Translations under genes and position numbers: made by a program
The notes under the pieces: model-generated
Seen by the model: the letters and a program-made list of their open reading frames with translations, nothing else
Databases searched by the model: none
Told to the model about the DNA's origin: nothing
Part shown: in pieces, positions 56,845 to 64,000 of the stretch
Numbering within the stretch: the first letter of the stretch is position 1
How the letters are laid out: every line of letters starts with the position of its first letter
Assembly (NCBI GenBank): GCA_950295325.1
Contig: OX485805.1
Span: 8,804,501 to 8,868,500, forward strand
Origin: Polytrichum commune
Lineage: Eukaryota > Streptophyta > Polytrichopsida > Polytrichales > Polytrichaceae
Direction of reading: 5' to 3'
Length of the DNA stretch: 64,000 nucleotides

Positions 56845-57660
56845 TGGCTGCAAATACTTCCATTATTTTATTAGGTGGAACACTATTTGCGGTACACGCA
56901 ATCTCAAATTTCCTAAAATGTACATCAGGGTCTATTCCTGGACTACCCTGAAAATATGGTGGATTAATAGCCATATTGAATAATGGTGCTACATTTAGGT
57001 TTACTGCTGGTATATAGGGTGTAAACAGTGGGTTTCCTTGGAAGTTAACAGGACTATGTAAATTGATATTAAGGAAGACACGAGGTGATGGAACACGATT
57101 TGAAGTAACTGATAATGGTGATAGGGGTGGTGAGTCCTCCGCAGCAAATAAAGCTTTTGGCGTAAGAAAATCTTTTTCCCCACTTGGTATAGGTTGTTCT
57201 AACGTTGTCTGAAACCTTTCTCCTATAGATCCTTGGGTGTTCCCTCTAGCTCCCTCTAAAAATGGTTGAACCCAACTTCTCCTTTTCTCAAGTAATTGTT
57301 TTCTGTATTCTCTTGTTGCTGCTCTGTCTTCTCTAGCTTTATCACTAGCTGCTTTCCTTACAGATGCAGATTGAGAATGAGACTTTTCATGAGCAGGTTC
57401 TAGCTTGACTGCTTCTTATTATCTACTAGACTTTCTACAAGCATATTGTTCTAAAATCAACAGGGTTGAAATACAAGGGATTTCTATCCATGAAATCAGG
57501 TATAAAAGGTGTGGCCTTTGGATTCGGCTTCCCAAACACAAATTTATACTCTGTTCTAGACAATTTAGTCCCTTGCCAAGTTTCGTCAACTGGTGGTACT
57601 ACTTTTGACGTTATATTCTTCAATCTTCCGTAAATAAAAAATAAGAACCTAAGGGATAAA
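56845..57660 (-). pseudogene. Retrotransposon gag-like fragment
   Basis: Read on minus from about 57400: SVRKAASDKAREDRAATREY (basic coiled region), then LEQPIPSGEKDFLTP, and NMAINPPYFQGSPGIDP followed by HFRKFEIACTANSVPP. The order 'PxFxG...PxxHxxxFExxCxxNxV' is that of Ty3/gypsy-type gag domains. 57623-57435 is an upstream piece in another frame (VDETWQGTKLSRTEYKF). Ends abruptly at 56845; no pol seen. Confidence 0.5.
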
Positions 57661-57890
57661 GGTAAAATAGGAGTATTGTTGTCAACAATTACTCGTTAAT
57701 AACCTCTTCCTTGGTTCCAAATTCGATTGGTAGTATTGCGTTGTAAATCTAAAGGTAAAGCGACAAATAGTTCTATAAATTCCTTGGGTAAGTTCACATT
57801 CTCAGGAGTGATATAGATTCCGTTCCCATGATAACTGAAGCGAAAAAATCTATATAAAGCTGAGAACAAATATCCCCTTGAATAAATTTT
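57661..57890. other. Spacer between gag and pogo fragments
   Basis: No feature recognised. Confidence 0.3.
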
Positions 57891-58208
57891 GTGTTCAAAA
57901 TGGAAGGGGAAGAAATTACTGAGCTAGAATTGAGTACTAATGAGGTGGTGGATGCTCCTTTGGGAACCAATTATGCACAAGGCTTTGATCTTAACATTGA
58001 TCTACATTCACTAGATGTGGATGATGTTGCTCCACCTACAGTAAAGCTTAGCGATGTTAAACATCATGCATCATTGTTGTGTAAATTCTTAGTAGACAAC
58101 TCTTTATATTTTGGTGTTAATGAAATTATCAGTTTTCAAAAGCTAGTAGGGAATTTAGATAAGATGACAATTTCTAATTTGGGTAGGTGCAGTAAGTTTT
58201 TGCTATGA
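57891..58208 (+). pseudogene. pogo/jerky-type transposase C-terminal fragment
   Basis: 105 codons: EEITELELSTNEVVDAPLG, FDLNIDLHSLDVDDVAPP, HHASLLCKFLVDNSLYFG, then ISFQKLVGNLDKMTISNLG. The last block resembles the C-terminal tail of DDE_1 transposases in plants. A shorter relative lies at 23.69-23.89 kb on minus inside an element with the same kind of end. No catalytic residues here. Confidence 0.45.
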
Positions 58209-59889
58209 CTCAAAACAACAAACTCAAGGAACTATGTCTCCAGGAAGACTGAGATAGTGTCTATAAGGGTTAATGTCACATTGGGTTAAGGATTTTAATA
58301 ACAGCTAAAGGTCTTTCTTCCTTCATTCCTTCTTAATTCCATTTATTTCCCACTCTTATGGTTCATTTGTGATTTCTCTGTCGTGAGTGATTTTGTCCTA
58401 TCTTTGGGTAAGTTTCTATCACTCTATGTCTTGACCTATTTCAGTCTTGAAGCTCAAAAGCTTGCCAAGTTGTCATGGGCAATTTGTCAGGACATAGTCC
58501 GGGGTAATGTCTTTTTGTAACCGCATCGTCTTTGCATCTCAAACATCAAGCTTTGCAATAATTTCAATTTGATCCATTTTAGTTCGACTTACAGTCGTTC
58601 GGCAATCTTCTCAAAACTCTAATCATCATCTTCATCTTCAACTTATCTGGCAACTTGTCGCCAACACATCCACAAGATCATATATAATCAAAGCATCAAC
58701 AATTTAGGCGATATTCCTTGATTAAAGCCTTAGTCCATTTCAAGGTCAAAACGATTTGCCTTTGGTAATGTCTTACACTAAGTAATCAACTTCTCTTCCC
58801 TGAGGTGGTAATGTCTTTCGTAGCTCACAGCTTGCTACTAATTATGTCTTGTCTGCATTCACTGCATTGGCTTCACGCCTAGTAATGTCTTGGAGTAGGC
58901 ATCCGGCTGCACTCTGTCAAACATGCCTCTCCGTCCTCTCCCTCTATTTCTCTCTGGGACGACACTTGTAAAGCGTATAGCCCTACATGTCTTTACCCTC
59001 TCGACTCTACCTCTCTGATTGTATATAGGCGATAGCCCTTCTCCAGCGCTTCGGCTCTCGATCTCTCTGTCCTTGTAGGCGATGGCCCTAACCTCGGCTA
59101 CTTGCCTTCTCTAATTTCTTCTCCACTGTGACTTCTCTCGACATAGCCTATTGCCCAAGGCCTTGCCTCTATGACGTTACAAACTTTCCAGACTCTGTCA
59201 CATACTGCTTATTTGCCAGAATTCTTTGTCATTCTTCTAGCCATTGCCTTTGTAATCATTCACGGCAAATAGCCCTTAACTTATACATCAGACTGAGAGA
59301 AGTTTCTCTCTTGCTTATGGCAATATTCAGACTTCGACTATTGCTATTACAAAGACATTGCTTCTTTCTTCCTCGCCCTCTTGGCGGATGATACGTCTAT
59401 TTCAACACTCACGGCTATTGCCAGAATTCATACAAGACAATATTCATATTCAAACACCAAAATTACAATCAAAATGTCACTCTAGAAATATTACGACAAT
59501 TGCTCTTAACCAGTTTACTGCCCAATATCAAAGTTCCAAGTTCTCTAAGAGTCTGAATCACTCGGCTCTCAAATCTGTTCTTACTTCTACCAGCCTCTTG
59601 CTTGGCGCTGTCTATTACTAATCGTTCAGCCTCAATCACTGAGAGCTTGAACTTCCTATAAGCCTATTGCCTATCTTGAGACTACGTCAGATTCTACAAT
59701 GGTAAATAGCCTGCTTCAACAATGGCCGGCCTCCTCCTTATCAGCGGGGGAAACAAAGGCGGTTGCAACTGTCTGCGGAACGGCTATTGCCCTCTACTCA
59801 CACTGGCAATTTGCCCCTAAGTGACTATCGTCGTTGATTGTCACTAATCTAAAAGTTTTGGCTCTCCAACTAGGCGATAGCCCAAAAAT
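58209..59889. repeat. Region of dispersed GGTAATGTCTT and GGCNATNGCC words
   Basis: 58.27-58.90 kb has GTAATGTCTT about five times (for example 58504, 58774, 58807, 58881). 59.02-59.88 kb has GGCGATAGCC, GGCGATGGCC, GCCTATTGCC, GGCAAATAGCC and GGCTATTGCC every 20-120 bp, that is, an imperfect 10-bp dyad GGC-N-AT-N-GCC, about a dozen times. Spacers look non-repetitive. Not coding. Unlike the other palindrome arrays the motif is short and variable. Confidence 0.5.
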
Positions 59890-60165
59890 CAAGTTTCTAG
59901 TAGACAACACCAGAAATCTTTGAACTCCTATTTCAAGAGTTCTTGAGAATTTTTATATATTTTTTGGAGTTACAAGTTATTATTTCATACAATCTCTATT
60001 GCTTAAACTCCTTGTATATCATTTTAAGCTCATATTTCTTATGTTTTTGTATTCCCTCGATAGTATGACAATTTTACCCCATTTGTCATATTAACGAGAA
60101 GACAACACCTCGATAATACGACATTTTCTGTGTTTTCCAAACGTGTCATACTAAAGAGGGAGAAC
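59890..60165. repeat. Transposon end related to 24860-25113
   Basis: 'AACTCCT.TTTCAAGAGT', 'TTTGGAGTTA', then TGACAATTTTACCCC and CATACTAAAGAGGG run parallel to the right end of the nested element in E1. Only this one end is present; with the fragment at 57.89 kb it may be the right half of a 5'-truncated 2.3-kb element. Confidence 0.55.
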
Positions 60166-60178
60166 GGCACTAAGACAT

Positions 60179-61181
60179 GGGGGACGTTAAATACCCCCCC
60201 CCCCCCCCACGAACTTTTCGGAGTGTCAGAGTCGGGCTGGGGCAGCCGCCCGACCAAAAACTCTGATTTTTTTGGACCCAACCGAAAACTGCTGCCCGCC
60301 CACCCGATTTCGAAAAAACCATTGCCCTTGCATTCTTGAAGGCCACTTACTCACAAATCCCATATTGAGTGCACTTCACCTTCAAGGGCAAAAATCCAAT
60401 ATATATGTTCACTTCCATTGAGTAAATAAGCAATTGACTAGGGTTTCATTATCAAAGTGAAACCGTCAATAAAACATGTAATTAACTTGGAAGTCAAAAT
60501 ATTACAAAACTCTAGATATTCATTATTATAATTAACTCACTGGAATTAATTCCAATAATTAATTAATTATAGTAAGTACATTTAATAATCAATTAGGTTT
60601 ACTTAATTTGGTAAGCATAGTTTCTGATTTATTTGGGATTAATGAAGATTAATGAAGATTAATTAGACTTAATTATATTTAATCCCACTTGATATTAATG
60701 AATGCGTATGAATACTTTTGAAAGTAGACGGCATTACCTAAAATATTATAAAATACACATACTAAATCAGCACACTAAATTTAAGTGTCATTTTAGAATG
60801 ACAAAGACATTTTCAAATTGCGAGTCACAAAAATTATAACCTTAATGTTAGTGAGGGTTTTGTAATATTTTTGACTTCCAAGTTAATTACATGTTTTATT
60901 GACGGTTTCACTTTGATAATGAAACCCTAGTCAATTGCTTATTTACTCAATGGAAGTGAACATATATATTGGATTTTGGCCCTTGAAGGTGAAGTGCACT
61001 CAATATGGGATTTGTGAGTAAGTGGCCTTCAAGAATGCAAGGGCAATGGTTTTTTCAAAATCGGGCGGGCGGGCAGCAGTTTTCGGTCGGGTCCAAAAAA
61101 ATCAGATTTTCTGGTCGGACGGCTGCCCCAGCCCGACTCTGACACTCCGAAAAGTTCGTGGGGGGGTATTTAACGTCCCCC
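60179..61181. mobile_element. Foldback element, about 340-bp TIRs, 9-bp TSD
   Basis: The left arm 60179-60520 and right arm 60850-61181 are inverted copies with few differences, around about 330 bp of unique AT-rich DNA. Both ends start GGGGGACGTTAAATACC. CTAAGACAT is duplicated at 60170-60178 and 61182-61190. Nine-bp duplications with long TIRs fit a non-autonomous MULE-type foldback. A C15 tract in the left arm faces G7 in the right arm. Confidence 0.95.
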
Positions 61182-61190
61182 CTAAGACAT

Positions 61191-62230
61191 TGCCAGTTTT
61201 GGGTTTGTTAGAGGAATCTTCTTCTTTTCCTCTTGCTATGCTGCAGTGAGAGCATTGAAGCGAAATAGGGTTTCTTTTTCCCTCACTTGGAGGTTCAGAA
61301 AGAAGCTTAAGTTTCTAAGGGCCACTTCACACACGAGACTGAGAGCCCGTGGCCATCAACTTCAAGCACTCTCATTGGTGAAAACGACAGAGCCAATCCA
61401 AGTTCGCTTCACACTACGCTTGAGGGACCAATGAAGTAAGTGAGTGCAATATGGATGTAAAGTCTACATGGATTCCTACATGGCATCGAATGGATCATGT
61501 TTTATGGTCACTTGGATTATTTTCAAAAACCACCGCTTGGAGGTAGGCCTAACACAAAACCGGGAGACCGTGGTACTTTGAATGCTCACATCCATTGATT
61601 TAATCTATTGTATCATGTGTGAGGACCTGCATGAATAGAAATTCATTTGAAATAGCATTCGCTTCACACTACACTCGAGGGCCCGTGCCCACACTACATG
61701 GTTTTGGAGGTGTGTTGGGACGGCCTTTGGTCACTTTCTTTTGGGCTCTCACAATTTCATGGTCACGGCTCTTGGCTCGTGTGTGGAGTGGCCCTAAGAG
61801 GTAACTTGCCAAGCACACAACTATAAACAAATACAAGCCAGAGAAGAGGAAGAGGAAATGCACTCAAATTTGAGTTTGGCCTTCAAAATGATGCACGGTG
61901 TGAAGAGCTATGTGCAATTCAAGGACACATTCGAACGCCTGCTTGAAATTGGAGGATAACAGGAGTTGGGGTGCCAGAATACAAAATGACATACACATCT
62001 TTTTCGAATCTAGTTGGATTTTTTTAGGTCCTATGTAGAGCATGAAACTACCAATTATAGAGTAGCTATTGAGGTACGTTGATCGTGTTATAGCTATGAT
62101 TTTGAATAAGTTAGCATTTGGATATTCCAATTAGACACATTGCCAACAATTATAGTATAGGACAAAGTACAGTTTGGAAATATACTTTTTATTGTTACAG
62201 ACGTTCTAGCTAATCCAAAAAATATATATA
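61191..62230. other. Intergenic with short duplicated words
   Basis: 'CGCTTCACACTAC' with 'GAGGG' occurs near 61400 and 61660, and a variant near 61325, suggesting a diverged local repeat. Frames up to 88 codons have no motif. Confidence 0.3.
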
Positions 62231-62960
62231 TATTCTCGTTTTATTAGTGTTCCTCAAGGTAAAAGATTGGTATCAATTATAGCACACTTTAAGAATTTGA
62301 CAGGGTTAGAAAATATGTGTGGGGCCATTGATGGCACCCACATCAAATTAGTTGAAGAAACCTCCTATGAACTTAATTCCTGTTGATTATTGGAATCGGC
62401 ATGATGATCACTTAGTATTAATTGCAAGATGTTTGTGATGCTAATATTTTGTTTTGGGATGTGTGTGCAAGGGCACCTAGAGGAACCTACAATGCTACTC
62501 ACTTTCGGGATTCAAATTTGTACATAGATTTTTGAAATAAATATATTTTGCAAGAACGAATCATTGAACTAGGCTCTCAACTAGTTTGACCTTACATTGC
62601 GGGTGATTTTGCCTATCTTTTGATGATTCACATTATGAAGGCATTTTCTGACTAAGGCAATGGTGATATGTATAAAAATGTTTTTGATAGGGCATTTAGA
62701 ATGGGTAGGGGTGAAATCGAAAATGTTTTTGCCTATCTCAAAAATAGTTGAAAAATTCTTAAGTGTCTTAATTTCATTATCCCATATGTAGGCCAAATCA
62801 TTGTTGCATGTTGTATTCTATATGATTTTTGTAGAATAAATAATCAACAACTATCAAGTGGAAAAATAATGGATGCCCATCCAAACCTTAATGATTTGAG
62901 GGTTTCAAGAAGACCAGCTACTGAGAGACTATCTAGACCTGTTACCATTGCCATTTGACA
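62231..62960 (+). pseudogene. PIF/Harbinger (HARBI1-like) transposase remnant
   Basis: Decayed but ordered blocks: LTGLENMCGAIDGTHIKLV (first catalytic Asp), VCARAPRGTYNATHFRDSNLY, YIAGDFAYLLM (second Asp), FDRAFRMGRGEIENVFAYLK (third acidic residue region) and VACCILYDFCRINNQQL. Several stops and frame changes. The set and order are those of HARBI1-type DDE nucleases. Confidence 0.75.
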
Positions 62961-63726
62961 TGCTATTTATGAGAAATGATTAAATTTCATTTTAGATGAC
63001 TAAACATAGTTTGTGATTCATTCTATTATATCATGATGTGAATTTTGAAATTCACATATTTTATCTAATACATATGTGAATATGTGAACTTTATATATCT
63101 TTTTGTTATTTTTAATATTTATATGGTAACATATTTATAATGAGATGTACTAAATATGGGTGGTTCGAAATTGCTCTCAAGGGGTGAGATTATGATCACT
63201 GAACAAAAAAAAACGACAATACAATAATAAAGATGTGAACATGTAACCGGTTTGACTTAGAAACACAAGGATATTAACCACTAAAGATATCTAGATGTTA
63301 TTTGGTTCTTTTTTTATGATCTTCAACTTCTACTAATTACATTTACATAACAAAGATTGCATTTCATTGGCAAATTTGTGATGATACATATACATGAACC
63401 GAATTAAAAAATGAACCTCTTTTGATTTAGTTGCGGCATTCAAAATTGCATGTTTGTTGATTTCTTAATTGGATACATAGGTCCTCCCAATTGTGTTTAT
63501 TATTGAATGTAGAGTCCTTATTGATGTTTGAAGACTTAGTTCAATCACTTATTTAAATCAATCATTATTTAAACATAAAAATGTATATACTACATATAAA
63601 ATTTTGATATCATCAATCAAATATGTTTTTTTTATATATATAATTATATGTAGTATAAACATAATTTAGAAAAAATATATAATCTACTAGCCCAATTTAA
63701 ACATCAAAAATATCATCTTCTTCTTG
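62961..63726. other. AT-rich spacer of the Harbinger remnant
   Basis: No gene; very AT-rich. Confidence 0.35.
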
Positions 63727-63945
63727 TCATTTGTGCTTGGTGGAACTACCAACCTCCATTTTCATGCAAAACAATTGGATTTTCAAATCTTCAGCTCGTT
63801 CTTTGGCGTGTTGATCTAGCTCATGTAGTCGTAGATAAAGTGTTTGATTCTCATAATGCATTTGAGCAACTAATGCTAAGTGTGTTTCAGCTATTGACAA
63901 TTTGGTTTCCTCTAAAGACTTGTAAAAATCTACAAATTTGTTCAA
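63727..63945 (-). CDS. Coiled-coil C-terminal fragment, possible Harbinger ORF1
   Basis: 72 codons, Leu/Glu/His-rich heptad pattern (KSLEETKLSIAETHLALVAQ, YLRLHELDQHAKERAEDL). PIF/Harbinger elements carry a second, Myb/SANT-type protein that often ends in a coiled coil, and its position and opposite orientation next to the transposase fit. The Myb part would lie beyond the window. Confidence 0.4.
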   Translation of the reverse strand: MNKFVDFYKSLEETKLSIAETHLALVAQMHYENQTLYLRLHELDQHAKERAEDLKIQLFCMKMEVGSSTKHK

Positions 63946-64000
63946 AAAATCTCCAATAGGTTATGCAATAGTGAAAGCCTATTGGAATAAATAATAATCA

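Overview
The window is nuclear DNA of a land plant with a large, repeat-choked genome, most likely a fern or another seed-free vascular plant. The evidence: intron-bearing copies of plant genes (eIF3e; a BTB/BACK protein), a fragment of mitochondrial atp1 with TGA or TGT in place of several arginine codons (the pattern left by organelle U-to-C RNA editing in ferns, hornworts and lycophytes, although C-to-T decay would look alike), and several DNA-transposon families in a low-gene-density, AT-rich setting. I see no clearly intact housekeeping gene. Almost every long reading frame carries at least one stop or frameshift, most of which one C-to-T or G-to-A change explains. Exon limits were read by eye from GT/AG sites and frame continuity.

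Layout. 0-2 kb: tandem repeat and MITE debris. 2.0-9.9 kb: a Mutator-like (MULE) element with a 13-bp direct repeat at its edges. It holds a decayed SWIM-type transposase on the + strand, a decayed gene with a ParB-like DGNH motif on the - strand, an array of about 17 palindromes (core GGCCGTTAACGGCC) and an atp1 NUMT inserted into that array. 9.9-12.8 kb: minisatellites and a retroelement-like promoter. 12.8-33.2 kb: a nest of three TIR elements, each with an exact target-site duplication (CTTAAATA, CTCGGTTT, CCTA). The innermost, 13454-31652 (18.2 kb, 'E1'), is the most interesting object here. 33.2-36 kb: retrotransposon remains. 36.4-38.1 kb: eIF3e gene copy with introns. 39.66-49.60 kb: a second large TIR element ('E2') with TIRs related to E1's, a third palindrome family (GGTGAGGCATATGCCTCACC), BTB/BACK exons and a Pif1-like helicase fragment. 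49.9-64 kb: pogo-like transposase, SINE, second MULE copy, an 8-bp-TSD element, gag fragment, a foldback element with 9-bp TSD and a PIF/Harbinger remnant.

E1 as a system. E1 has 28-bp perfect TIRs and a 4-bp TSD. From a central region it carries two divergent transcription units. On the + strand is a DDE-like protein of the DUF7869 type, probably the transposase. On the - strand is a series of exons, all joinable in phase 0, that starts with a ParB-like DGQH domain and ends with an FCP1-like (HAD) phosphatase domain. About 24 copies of one perfect palindrome (core TTACGGACGCGCGTCCGTAA) lie in E1 only, clustered upstream of both genes and inside their introns. The MULE at 2-9.9 kb repeats the plan with a different palindrome and its own ParB-like gene. 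This suggests, as inference only, that large plant transposons here pair a ParB-like DNA-binding protein with element-specific palindromic sites, by analogy with bacterial ParB-parS.
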